From NCBI RefSeq assembly GCF_050753385.1, contig NZ_JBLZFZ010000011.1, positions 62,001 to 126,000 of the forward strand: a stretch of DNA of 64,000 nucleotides. Reading direction: 5' to 3'. Below the pieces are notes generated by a model. The model was not told the DNA's origin, made no database searches, and saw only the letters and a list, made by a program, of their open reading frames with translations. This stretch comes from Pantanalinema rosaneae (GTDB lineage: Bacteria > Cyanobacteriota > Cyanobacteriia > Leptolyngbyales > Leptolyngbyaceae). Both the position numbers and the translations under genes were made by a program. Positions 33,762-42,358 of this stretch are shown here, in pieces. Every line of letters begins with the position of its first letter. Positions within the stretch are counted from its first letter, which is position 1.

Positions 33762-36719
33762 CTAAAATCCCAAATCTCCCTGCACAGGCTGAGACTGTGT
33801 AAACTCGCTTGCCAAACGAGTGATTTCTGGCCAGGAGATGACTAGGCTGTTGTAAGCAATGCCCTCCTGTGCCCACCCCTTTCTGTCGCACAAGCTATAA
33901 AGCCGATAGGCAAGATCTCGTGCGATTTCTCCTCGGTTGCCCAGTTTAGCCAGCAGTTCTGCGGCACCCATTTCACCCTTTTGATCAAGTTCATGGATGA
34001 GATACTGAGCAATTTCCCAGTCGGGCATTCGGCTGTCGCTGCTAGGATTCCAGTCTGACTTCAGTTCGCTGCGTTTGAGCAAGCGTACCTTGCCGCCCTT
34101 TGCTTCTAGGATTCCCGCATCTACCATGCCTTGTACACTGGTATTTTTTGCTTTGCTGAGGGTTTCGGCATCGCCGTACTGTCCAGGCTCAAACTGATAC
34201 TGTTCAAACCAGGTGAGTGCCCAACGGGTATCGCCGTCGAATTCACCTTCCTGCTCGGTGAGGAATTCGTCGAGAATCTGATTGATCAGTTGCAGGGCAG
34301 TCCGCACCCGCATGGGGGAGCCATCGTTTTCCAGAACAGCGGCATATTGCGAGAAGACAGCCATGCCGGGGCCAATGCTGGCTTGGGCGAGGTCTACCGG
34401 AGCAACGTTGCCTTGCTGGAGCGTTTTGAGTGCTCTAGGGAGTTCGCGTTTGAGTTCGGTGAGGAATTGACGACGGGTAATTTTGAGCGCGTCGATGGGG
34501 CGGGGACGACAAACGAGTACGATAGATGAGGCAAGAGCATTCGAGCCAATATCACGTAAGCGACCTGGTTTTTCAGTTCTCATAGGCCACGTTCCAGTTA
34601 TGGCGAAGCCTGATTCAATTAATCCTCCAAGCATTGTTTCCCAACCAGTCGAAGCTACAGCGGCATTGCTATTCTTGTCTGATTCACTATCTGTTTCAGC
34701 TTGTTTGAAAGCATAATAAACAGTGAAAGGATAATCAGAACTTGAAGACGTTCTTACTTTTGAAAAAACCTTGTGTAATCCTGTCTCAAAGAACCTTTGA
34801 GCTTTTTCTTGTCCTCCATGTCTAAATGGTTCAGCAACAAGCTCTTCTTGTTTTGGGACGAGCAGAGTAGAGAATAATTTTGGAAAAACATTACTTAGTG
34901 AATGACGTAACCATACATAGAAAAAGTCTGACAAGTCAGCATAGGGTACTGCATCATAGTAAGGAGGATCGGTAGAGACTAGACAAGCACGGCTCAACTC
35001 AATGCCAATAGTAGCGTCCCTCTGTATGGCAGCATTCTTTGCTGTAGCTTGCCAGCCAACAGGAAGTGATTGAAGTGCCCGAATCATAGATGATATTGAG
35101 ACTTCGATGTCACCTGCTGATTGTGAAAAAGGGTTTGCTTCTGCAAAATCCCATACCATCGGTAGTGCTTGCCTACCAAATGTATGTACTAACTGATCTC
35201 TTCCTTGGCTCCAAACAACTAAAGAGGAATTATTATCTGCTAATCGGCTAACAGCCATACCAAGATACGTTGCGACAGCATCTGCATAAGCCAACTTTCC
35301 TCTTCCTGCATTTTCCAATGACCTTTCATCTTCAGGAAAACTAATGTTAGATATGTCTTTCAGAATTTGTTTCCTTGCTTCTGGAACTAACTCTGAGAAC
35401 GTGCTTAAAGCTAAACATTGACGATCTGTAAACAGTTCAGAATGACTGCTAATTCCGTATCGTTGCACACGAAAACCAAGTGCTTGCTCGGGTAGATCAG
35501 TATTTGGTTTCCATTGTGAATGTGCTTCGTATGCATACTGTTCATCATTCTTTGTAGGAGAAATGTACACTCTTCCAAGTTGACTATCAGCAACGGTTGC
35601 TAAAAGCTGCTGTCTCATTTTTCCAGCTTTGCCCTCAGCACGAATGTGCTCGAATGGAACCGGAGAATTACATGATGGACAAGAGGCACCTTTGCGATCA
35701 ACCGTACCGGATTCTGCTAGGGTTTTTCCCTGCTTAACTTCAAAGTGGATCTTTGGAGGCATTTGACTTTTATCAACTTTCAAATCAGCAAAAGCTTCTT
35801 TCCCAGCTTTTGTAGAAAGTTGCAGTGTTTTGAGAAGGGGCATATCACAGCCACAAGCTGGGTTGGGACACTTTACTGTTCTAGCCCATAACCAAGCAAT
35901 CACTGTTCCCTCACCCCCGCCGTATTCTTTTGGCAGGGCTACCTTCGGATATAAATGTCCAATTCGCTTGAATGCCTCATCTCGTATCCATTTACCGTAA
36001 TAGCGAACATCTGCTGCTAACCCCTGTGCTCCTTTCCAAGAAGACATTCCTTTTTTTTGGCGATCTTCAGGGTTTGCTGGTGGCTGATCCTTAAACTTAG
36101 GTGGAATCTCAATTAGTGCTTTGTTAATTAACACTGCTACAGGATTCAGGTCACTACCATGTGCTTCTAGCCCTAGCCGTTGCGCTTCTAAGGGAATGGA
36201 ACCACCACCTGCGAATGGGTCATAGACTGGTGGGGCATATTTGGCTATGTATTCTCTCACTAAGTCTAGTTTTGTGGGTGGTTCTTCACCTCTGTTCCAT
36301 GCCAAACAACGAGCAATTTCCTTCTGAGCTTCCTCTAGTGCTTTTGACTTTGGATCATTCGCTTCATTCCAGGAAACTAGACCTTGCACAACCTGCTTCT
36401 GATTACCTTTCTTGTCTACTTCAATGATGATGCGTCCCAAGATATCAAATAGCCGCTGTCGCTCCTTCTTCTGATCCTCTTCGGTAGGAAACTTATCTGG
36501 CCAGCTTGAGGGATCATCAACCAACGAAGCCCACAACACTGCTCGACAGGCTGCTAACGGTCGCCGTGCCCACCACAAATGCAGCGTGGAGGGATGCCCA
36601 TGACGAATCGACTTTTCACGAGCCGATTCCATATTGATGGCTTCCAGAGGCAGGGCAACTTCGATTAGCTTTTTCTTCATCTGTAAAATTAATTCCTGTG
36701 CGTTAGCAGCAATATTCAT
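33762..36719 (-). CDS. DUF1156 DNA methyltransferase with zinc ribbons (PglX-like)
   Basis: The 985-residue protein has the DUF1156 N terminus (IEVALPLEAINMESAREKSI, HGHPSTLHLWWARRP), the gamma-class adenine methylase motif STDPPYYDAVPYADL at about residue 583, and a variant SAM motif (DPFAGGGSIPLEA). Two Cys clusters lie near residues 286 and 343 (CPNPACGCD; CPSCNSP). COG1743 proteins of this kind occur in type 3 BREX and related systems as self-DNA methylases. The ATG overlaps the helicase stop by one base (TAATG). It probably modifies host DNA so that the rest of the system spares it. Confidence 0.85.
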   Translation of the reverse strand: MNIAANAQELILQMKKKLIEVALPLEAINMESAREKSIRHGHPSTLHLWWARRPLAACRAVLWASLVDDPSSWPDKFPTEEDQKKERQRLFDILGRIIIEVDKKGNQKQVVQGLVSWNEANDPKSKALEEAQKEIARCLAWNRGEEPPTKLDLVREYIAKYAPPVYDPFAGGGSIPLEAQRLGLEAHGSDLNPVAVLINKALIEIPPKFKDQPPANPEDRQKKGMSSWKGAQGLAADVRYYGKWIRDEAFKRIGHLYPKVALPKEYGGGEGTVIAWLWARTVKCPNPACGCDMPLLKTLQLSTKAGKEAFADLKVDKSQMPPKIHFEVKQGKTLAESGTVDRKGASCPSCNSPVPFEHIRAEGKAGKMRQQLLATVADSQLGRVYISPTKNDEQYAYEAHSQWKPNTDLPEQALGFRVQRYGISSHSELFTDRQCLALSTFSELVPEARKQILKDISNISFPEDERSLENAGRGKLAYADAVATYLGMAVSRLADNNSSLVVWSQGRDQLVHTFGRQALPMVWDFAEANPFSQSAGDIEVSISSMIRALQSLPVGWQATAKNAAIQRDATIGIELSRACLVSTDPPYYDAVPYADLSDFFYVWLRHSLSNVFPKLFSTLLVPKQEELVAEPFRHGGQEKAQRFFETGLHKVFSKVRTSSSSDYPFTVYYAFKQAETDSESDKNSNAAVASTGWETMLGGLIESGFAITGTWPMRTEKPGRLRDIGSNALASSIVLVCRPRPIDALKITRRQFLTELKRELPRALKTLQQGNVAPVDLAQASIGPGMAVFSQYAAVLENDGSPMRVRTALQLINQILDEFLTEQEGEFDGDTRWALTWFEQYQFEPGQYGDAETLSKAKNTSVQGMVDAGILEAKGGKVRLLKRSELKSDWNPSSDSRMPDWEIAQYLIHELDQKGEMGAAELLAKLGNRGEIARDLAYRLYSLCDRKGWAQEGIAYNSLVISWPEITRLASEFTQSQPVQGDLGF

Positions 36720-39700
36720 TAAATAGAGCGTGGGTCAATCCCATCATTCCAGAGGTCTTTCCAGGGGTAGTTCACACTACACGATCGAAAATCTGGCTGT
36801 TGGAACGGTTCCTTAACATAGCGCAAGATACAGCCCTTGCCTTGAACCTGATAGTCCCCACCAGACTCGCGCACCGCAAACGCATCTCCTTCTGGGAAAT
36901 TCTGATCCGCAGGAACCTGCACCAACGCCAAGATAAAATTATCTGGTTTATTGAGCGCCGCCAGGATTTCATTTTTAGTGACTGTGACCGTTTCAGCCCC
37001 CTCTATCCTGCCCTTCACCTCGATAAATCGTAACTGCCCAGTCCCCGGCTCCACCGATTCGATGTCATAACCACACTTCTGATCGCTGACATCCCGTGGT
37101 TCATACCCCAACGCCCGTTCTGCTGCCATGACTGCTTCCATTGCGGCTAGCTCAACCCGCTTTGTTTCTCTAGCAAAGGTGCTGGTCGTCGATTCCCGTT
37201 TTCCTTGTAGCCGTTGTAATAGACCGATCGGCACCACCAACGCCCCACCAATAACGACAGGTGGCATGGGCGAAAACTTTCGTTCCTGCTCCAACTCAGA
37301 CAGGCGTTTTTGCAGCCGTGCAGCTAACTCATCCGCCCGTTGTTGGGCTTTGGTAGAGTTAAGCTTGGCATTCGGCTTGCCTGCTTGCTCCTGTAAGCGC
37401 AGATCTGCTGCCCGTTGATCCCAGTAGTTGATTTCCTTCGTCAGTCGATCCTTTACTGCCCGAACCGTCTTTTCAATCAGTTCTTCCTTCCGTTCCCGCA
37501 CCTCCTGAAGATGGTTCGACACCAGGTGAGCAATGGCATAGCTGGTCGCTTTGCTTTCAATATCATCGCGAAGACCCAAATGATTCAGCGCCGATTCCGC
37601 CAAAGGCTTTTCTGCTTCTTCTAATGGTCGATAGTCGAGATAGGGGGCATAACCAGCGCCAACGGTCTGACCTGTGCTGTCAATTTCGACATACTGCATC
37701 CGACGCGAGACGACCCGCCGCCGTCCATCTCGTTCGGTGCGAGCATCCTGAATGGAATGCTCCAAATACACCAAAGCACGGACTTCTTCCCCCGGATCGT
37801 TTTCGTCTACCAGAATGGCACCTTGCCGAAGCAGATCCCGATGACGCTCTAACGTCAAATCGATGGTGGCATCGAGAAGGGGATGGCTAGGGCAGACAAA
37901 ATCAGCTAAAGGTTTTCCAGGAACACTGATGAGTTCCTTTTCAAAACAGATGCGCTCATACCGTTTTAAGATGGCTTCCCCCACTCCAATGAGACGATCG
38001 CGATTGCGGATCACCGCTGGAACATGGGTAATTTCATAGCGTTTGGTTTCCCGCTGCCGAATCGTACCGCCCAATCGTTGGAAGGCTTCCAAGAAAAAGG
38101 ATGCAATGAAATGGGGCTGGAGTTTTCGGGCCTCCGCTCGCTCCATATCCTTGCGAATCTGCTGCACCTTGGTCGCATCCATTGAGTCTCGTGCCAGGGC
38201 GCGTTCCTCTAGCAACTCTCGCAACCGACTTTGGTCGAGGCGATCGGCAACCACCTGGTCAAGCTTCGCTTTTACGTCTGGGCGATCGCCGTAGCGAATC
38301 GCTTCAATCAGGAGTTCTCGCAGTTCCTTGCCTGCGATCGCTTTCCCCAACACATCAAAAACCTTGCCACCGAGCGCCTTTTGCTCAATCTCCAGCTTCT
38401 TGAGCAGCGAGAGATACACATCCCCCTCGCGGGTTTCCTCCGCCACCAGATTCCAAAGATGGCAGACTTCGGTCTGACCAATCCGGTGAATCCGTCCAAA
38501 CCGCTGCTCCAGTCGATTTGGGTTCCAGGGCAGATCGTAGTTCACCATTAAATGTGCCCGTTGCAGGTTAATCCCTTCTCCAGCAGCATCCGTGGCGATT
38601 AAAACTTGCACCGTGACATCTTGCTTAAAGGCTTCCTCTGCCTTCTTGCGCTCTTCCCGTCCCATACCACCGTGGATCGTGACCACTGCCTCAGGTCGCC
38701 CGATGAGGGTCGTAATTTGATTGATCAGATAGTTCAGGGTGTCCCGATGCTCGGTAAAGATTACCAGTTTGCGCCGATGCCCCCCGGCATCAAACATCTC
38801 AGCGCTATTCTGTAATAGCTTAGATAGCTCGTCCCACTTGCGATCCTTGCCACTGCGTCGAACCCGCAAGGCTAAATTTTCGAGTTCACCGAGCTGGTGA
38901 ATCTCGGCTTGTAGTTCGGAGATCGTGCGAGCTGCCGTGGCCTGGTCAACCACCTCTTCTTCCCTAGCCTCGCGCTCATCACTAGAGGAATCCTCGAAAT
39001 CATCGTCCCAATCATCCGGGTCGATGGTGGGGCCAAAGTCGATCTCCGCTGATAACCCTCGTTTCAAGAGTTCTTCCTCCCGAAGCCGCTTCTGTAGCCG
39101 TTCCCGCCGTCGTCGAAGGGACTGGTAGATGGCTTCTGGAGAAGAGGCAAGGCGACGTTGCAAAATCGTCAAGGCAAAGCCAACGGTTCCTTTGCGGCCA
39201 TCATTAGCTAAGGCTTCGGCTCGGTTAAATTCTTCCCTGACGTAATCGGTAACTTGCTTGTAAAGAACAGCTTCCAGATCAGACAGGACATACTTTACCG
39301 TGTGTGCCCGACGTTCAGGAAAGAGCGGTTTGCCATCAAACTTCAGCAGATCTTCCTTGACCAGGCGACGAATGATATCCGACGTGTCGCAGACATGTAC
39401 CCCGTCTCGGAATCGCCCCTCAAAGCGATCGCCATCCAGCAGCGCCAGGAAAAGCTGAAAGTCTTCCTCTTTCCCGTTGTGGGGAGTTGCCGTCATCAAC
39501 AGAAAATGGCGGGTCAGCGTTGACAGCAGCTTACCGAGCTTATAACGCTTGGTTTCCTTGATTTCGCCCCCAAAAAATGAGGCAGACAGTTTGTGAGCCT
39601 CATCCACCACAACCAGATCCCAATCGGTTTGCCCTAGCTTGGCTTGCAGGTCTTCATTGCGACTGAGCTTGTCCAGTCGAACGATGACCAGTGGCATTTC

Positions 39701-40291
39701 TGCGAAGGCGTTCCCAGTGCGAGCCGCCTCGATCCGGTCATTGGTCAGAATCTCAAAGGGCAGATGAAACTTTTGAAACAGCTCATCCTGCCACTGCACA
39801 GCCAAACTGCCAGGGCAAACAATCATGCACCGTTGTAAGTCTCCCCGAATCAGCAATTCACGGATAAACAGTCCAGCCATGATGGTTTTTCCGGCTCCCG
39901 GATCATCCGCCAGAAGGAACCGAAGCGGTTGACGGGTCAGCATCTCGCTATACACCGCCGTGATCTGGTGGGGCAGGGGTTCCACCAACGAGGTATGCAC
40001 CGCTAGCAGCGGATCAAATAAGTGAGCCAGTCGAATGCGATGGGCTTCGGAAATCAACCGCAGCAACGCACCATCCCCATCGAAGCTCCACGGTCGTCCT
40101 TCGGTGACAATTTCTAAGGTTGGCTCGCGATCGCGAAACAGGATCTCAGTGTGAGGTTGACCGTTCGCATCTTTATAGGTCAGCTCAACCACGTCACTCC
40201 CATGCCACTTCGCATCAATGACGGTAACGTTATGAGTCGGCAGGATGCCTTTGACAGTAGTACCACGGGTGAGATCTTCGAGTTGAGCCAT
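36719..40291 (-). CDS. SNF2-family helicase with C-terminal DUF3883 domain
   Basis: The 1190-residue protein is the first gene of the operon. It has Walker A LLADDPGAGKTIMAG at about residue 133, DEAH motif VVVDEAHK at about 228, SNF2 C-terminal helicase motifs (LIATDAAGEGINLQ, ERFGRIHRIGQ) and a DUF3883 nuclease-like fold near 1090 (RFIEVKGRIEG). Helicases of this kind (brxHII-like) accompany DUF1156 methylases in type 3 BREX. The Glu and Lys in FIEVKGR could be nuclease residues. It may survey or remodel foreign DNA. Confidence 0.85.
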   Translation of the reverse strand: MAQLEDLTRGTTVKGILPTHNVTVIDAKWHGSDVVELTYKDANGQPHTEILFRDREPTLEIVTEGRPWSFDGDGALLRLISEAHRIRLAHLFDPLLAVHTSLVEPLPHQITAVYSEMLTRQPLRFLLADDPGAGKTIMAGLFIRELLIRGDLQRCMIVCPGSLAVQWQDELFQKFHLPFEILTNDRIEAARTGNAFAEMPLVIVRLDKLSRNEDLQAKLGQTDWDLVVVDEAHKLSASFFGGEIKETKRYKLGKLLSTLTRHFLLMTATPHNGKEEDFQLFLALLDGDRFEGRFRDGVHVCDTSDIIRRLVKEDLLKFDGKPLFPERRAHTVKYVLSDLEAVLYKQVTDYVREEFNRAEALANDGRKGTVGFALTILQRRLASSPEAIYQSLRRRRERLQKRLREEELLKRGLSAEIDFGPTIDPDDWDDDFEDSSSDEREAREEEVVDQATAARTISELQAEIHQLGELENLALRVRRSGKDRKWDELSKLLQNSAEMFDAGGHRRKLVIFTEHRDTLNYLINQITTLIGRPEAVVTIHGGMGREERKKAEEAFKQDVTVQVLIATDAAGEGINLQRAHLMVNYDLPWNPNRLEQRFGRIHRIGQTEVCHLWNLVAEETREGDVYLSLLKKLEIEQKALGGKVFDVLGKAIAGKELRELLIEAIRYGDRPDVKAKLDQVVADRLDQSRLRELLEERALARDSMDATKVQQIRKDMERAEARKLQPHFIASFFLEAFQRLGGTIRQRETKRYEITHVPAVIRNRDRLIGVGEAILKRYERICFEKELISVPGKPLADFVCPSHPLLDATIDLTLERHRDLLRQGAILVDENDPGEEVRALVYLEHSIQDARTERDGRRRVVSRRMQYVEIDSTGQTVGAGYAPYLDYRPLEEAEKPLAESALNHLGLRDDIESKATSYAIAHLVSNHLQEVRERKEELIEKTVRAVKDRLTKEINYWDQRAADLRLQEQAGKPNAKLNSTKAQQRADELAARLQKRLSELEQERKFSPMPPVVIGGALVVPIGLLQRLQGKRESTTSTFARETKRVELAAMEAVMAAERALGYEPRDVSDQKCGYDIESVEPGTGQLRFIEVKGRIEGAETVTVTKNEILAALNKPDNFILALVQVPADQNFPEGDAFAVRESGGDYQVQGKGCILRYVKEPFQQPDFRSCSVNYPWKDLWNDGIDPRSI

Positions 40292-40451
40292 AGCTTAAGA
40301 AAAGGAATTTCTATCCATCATTCATTTCTAACCAAATTTTTCTGCATACAGCAGATATATTTCAGATTACTCACCCGATGAAAACACTCTTACTGGTAGA
40401 TTCCTAATTCCTTAAACAGCAAAACTCATCAGTATAAAAATTAGAAATTCA

Positions 40452-40976
40452 TCATACTAAACCAGTAATGAGTCCTAATCGAGTTAAGCGAATCGTGAGA
40501 GCTTGAACACTAACCTCAAGTTCAGCCGCCAATTTGACTAATGCTGATTCATCTGACTCATCAAATGCATCGAGAGGTTGCTCTATAATTCGCTCTTTTA
40601 GAACTGATTCAGGCATTAAAAGTTCCGCTGCAAAGGTGTTCGCTTCAATCTCTTGATATTTTTTGCCTTCTGATGCCTCCTTATCTCTAAAGAAAACTAG
40701 TGACTCATCAAAGAAAACGTTAGCTAGTTGTCTATGCAGTAGATAATGCCCAAATTCATGTGCGATAGTGAATCGTTGCCTGTTGGGATGATGCTTTGAA
40801 TTCACACCAATCACAGCGTGATCATTTTTAATGACTAACATCCCGGACACGATATCTTCCAATTCTTCCTTACGAATTAAAACCCCCTCTGAACGAACAA
40901 TAGATTCAATATCAACAGGAATACTGTCACCGTAGTTTTTAAGTATTTTTAAGGCTTCTTTTTTAGCTTTAGACAT
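40452..40976 (-). CDS. ImmA/IrrE-family metallopeptidase
   Basis: The 174-residue protein contains the zinc-protease motif TIAHEFGHYLLHRQ and a second Glu in IEANTFAAELLMPE. ImmA proteases cleave or release XRE-type repressors after DNA damage or infection. It follows the XRE gene on the same strand by ten bases, which fits such a repressor/protease pair. It lies next to the divergent defence operons and may control one of them. Confidence 0.9.
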   Translation of the reverse strand: MSKAKKEALKILKNYGDSIPVDIESIVRSEGVLIRKEELEDIVSGMLVIKNDHAVIGVNSKHHPNRQRFTIAHEFGHYLLHRQLANVFFDESLVFFRDKEASEGKKYQEIEANTFAAELLMPESVLKERIIEQPLDAFDESDESALVKLAAELEVSVQALTIRLTRLGLITGLV

Positions 40977-40986
40977 TAGTATCCAG

Positions 40987-41313
40987 CTATTCTTTTAATA
41001 ACTGTTGAATGAGTTCAGCACTCTTGGGTGGAACTGTTTTTACACGCCCACCAATTTCGATCGACATCTCACTTTTCTGAACAACATCTGTTCTGGATGG
41101 CAGAATTTCTGCCACCTCTGCACCTAAGACGGTACAAAGTTCATACAAAACGTGAAGGGGAGCTTTTTGCCGCCCAGCTTCAATATTGGTAATCGAGGTA
41201 CGCAGAACACCGACCGCTTCCGCTAGCTGCCCTTGGGTCAGCTTTGCCTTAGAGCGGCATTCTCGAATACGTTCACCAATTTGTTGGTAGAGAAGGTCTT
41301 CATTAACTCGCAT
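40987..41313 (-). CDS. XRE-family transcriptional regulator
   Basis: The 108-residue product has a typical helix-turn-helix: QLAEAVGVLRTSITNIEAGR within KLTQGQLAEAVG. The start is placed at the ATG giving MRVNEDLLYQ. The upstream start would add 30 residues without support. It forms an operon with the ImmA-type protease and lies opposite the ubiquitin-like operon, next to a set of ATGTCA operators. It probably represses its own gene and perhaps the divergent one. Confidence 0.85.
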   Translation of the reverse strand: MRVNEDLLYQQIGERIRECRSKAKLTQGQLAEAVGVLRTSITNIEAGRQKAPLHVLYELCTVLGAEVAEILPSRTDVVQKSEMSIEIGGRVKTVPPKSAELIQQLLKE

Positions 41314-41342
41314 GACTATAGAGTATGTGCTGACGTGAACCA

Positions 41343-41403
41343 ATGTCAATGACATAAACATGTCAATATAGATGACATTCAAAATAGATTGCGTAGTTGA
41401 CAT
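41343..41403. promoter_or_regulatory. Operator cluster of three ATGTCA/TGACAT sites
   Basis: ATGTCA-A-TGACAT is a perfect palindrome at 41343-41355. ATGTCA (41360-41365) and TGACAT (41373-41378) form a second palindrome with a seven-base spacer. A third half-site TGACAT lies at 41398-41403. They fill the gap between the divergent XRE gene and the ubiquitin-like operon, where a promoter for each must lie. The XRE protein is the likely ligand. Confidence 0.6.
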
Positions 41404-41515
41404 TCACTTTAGGTCTTTGTTAAGGTACGGGAAGATTGGCTACGGACGTAAAACGCTTAATGCAGCGTTTATAAGGTCTTAGCTGTCTACATATAGTGTT
41501 TTTGGAGAAGGAAAA

Positions 41516-41974
41516 ATGACCAAGATGCACGAGATATACCGTGTTCAGGTTGACGGGCAAGCGCATACTGTAAATGACCCAATGATTACTGGAGCACAGC
41601 TTTTAGACGTTGTTGTAAAGCGTCCCCCCGATGAGTTTCTTGTTTTTCAGGTTCTTCGTAGTGGTCAGATGGAAGAGATTCGTCCAGATGAAACTGTAGA
41701 TCTGCGTGAGCCGGGGATTGAAAAATTTATCACCTTCAAAAGCGATCGCTCGTTCCGCTTTGTAATTGACGGTCGCCGTTTTGAGTGGGGCGCACCTCTC
41801 ATCACAGGGCTGAAGCTTAAACAGCTCGCAGGGGTTGACCCTCAAACGTATGGAGTCTGGCTAGAAGTCAGAGGAGGGGAAGACCGTCCGGTAGAAAATA
41901 CCGAGACAGTTGACCTTACAGCTCCAGGGGTCGAGCGATTCTTCACTGGTAAGAAAACCACGACGGAGGGGTAG
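41516..41974 (+). CDS. Double ubiquitin-like protein (Multi_ubiq type)
   Basis: The 152-residue protein is two copies of one beta-grasp unit. Residues about 7-70 start YRVQVDGQAHTV and end LREPGIEKFIT. Residues about 78-143 start FRFVIDGRRFEW and end LTAPGVERFFT. Both halves share (D/R)GxxxxxxxP(M/L)ITG. This matches the Multi_ubiq type of prokaryotic ubiquitin-like proteins that travel with E1, E2 and JAB genes. The C terminus ends TTTEG, not GG, so processing or another mechanism may be needed. GGAGAAGG lies a few bases before the ATG. Four bases separate it from the E2 gene. Confidence 0.85.
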   Translation: MTKMHEIYRVQVDGQAHTVNDPMITGAQLLDVVVKRPPDEFLVFQVLRSGQMEEIRPDETVDLREPGIEKFITFKSDRSFRFVIDGRRFEWGAPLITGLKLKQLAGVDPQTYGVWLEVRGGEDRPVENTETVDLTAPGVERFFTGKKTTTEG

Positions 41975-41977
41975 ACC

Positions 41978-42358
41978 ATGCCTTTTTTGCCTTCCCGCGA
42001 TCGGGAATATTTGGAAAGCAAGGGGTTTGTCTACCAAGAAATTGTGGATGGAAGCCAGAAGGGGCTTATTTTCCCTGCCTTTAGGCTTCCAGCCAACAAG
42101 TACGACGTGCTTCAAGCTGATGTGTTGATCCTGCTCCCAGCAGGTTACCCAGACACACCACCGGATATGTTCTACCTGCAACCTTGGGTTAAGCTCACGG
42201 CTCAGAGTCGGTATCCAAAAGCCGCTGACCAGCGCTTTGAGTTCAATGGAGCATCATGGCAGCGTTGGTCACGTCATAACAATGAGTGGCGAGCTGGAGT
42301 TGACGGTATCTGGACAATGCTAAAGCGCGTGGAGCATGCATTGGAGGTGGCTGCATGA
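41978..42358 (+). CDS. E2-like protein lacking cysteine
   Basis: The 126-residue product has the E2-like pattern of Prok-E2 family E: ILLPAGYPDTPPDMFYLQP and WQRWSRHNNEWRAGVDGIW. Read through its whole length, it contains no Cys. In E2 enzymes the active-site Cys carries the ubiquitin thioester, so here transfer must go another way, or the protein is a binding partner. It overlaps the JAB-E1 gene by four bases (ATGA) and follows the double ubiquitin-like gene by three. Confidence 0.82.
   Translation: MPFLPSRDREYLESKGFVYQEIVDGSQKGLIFPAFRLPANKYDVLQADVLILLPAGYPDTPPDMFYLQPWVKLTAQSRYPKAADQRFEFNGASWQRWSRHNNEWRAGVDGIWTMLKRVEHALEVAA

Noticed and set aside
37624..37890. Plus-strand ORFs inside the helicase and methylase genes
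   Set aside because: They are shadows of the minus-strand genes with clear helicase and methylase motifs.
26150..40291. A canonical BREX system
   Set aside because: No PglZ, BrxA or BrxL gene is present in the window. The shared parts are only the methylase, helicase and ATPase types.
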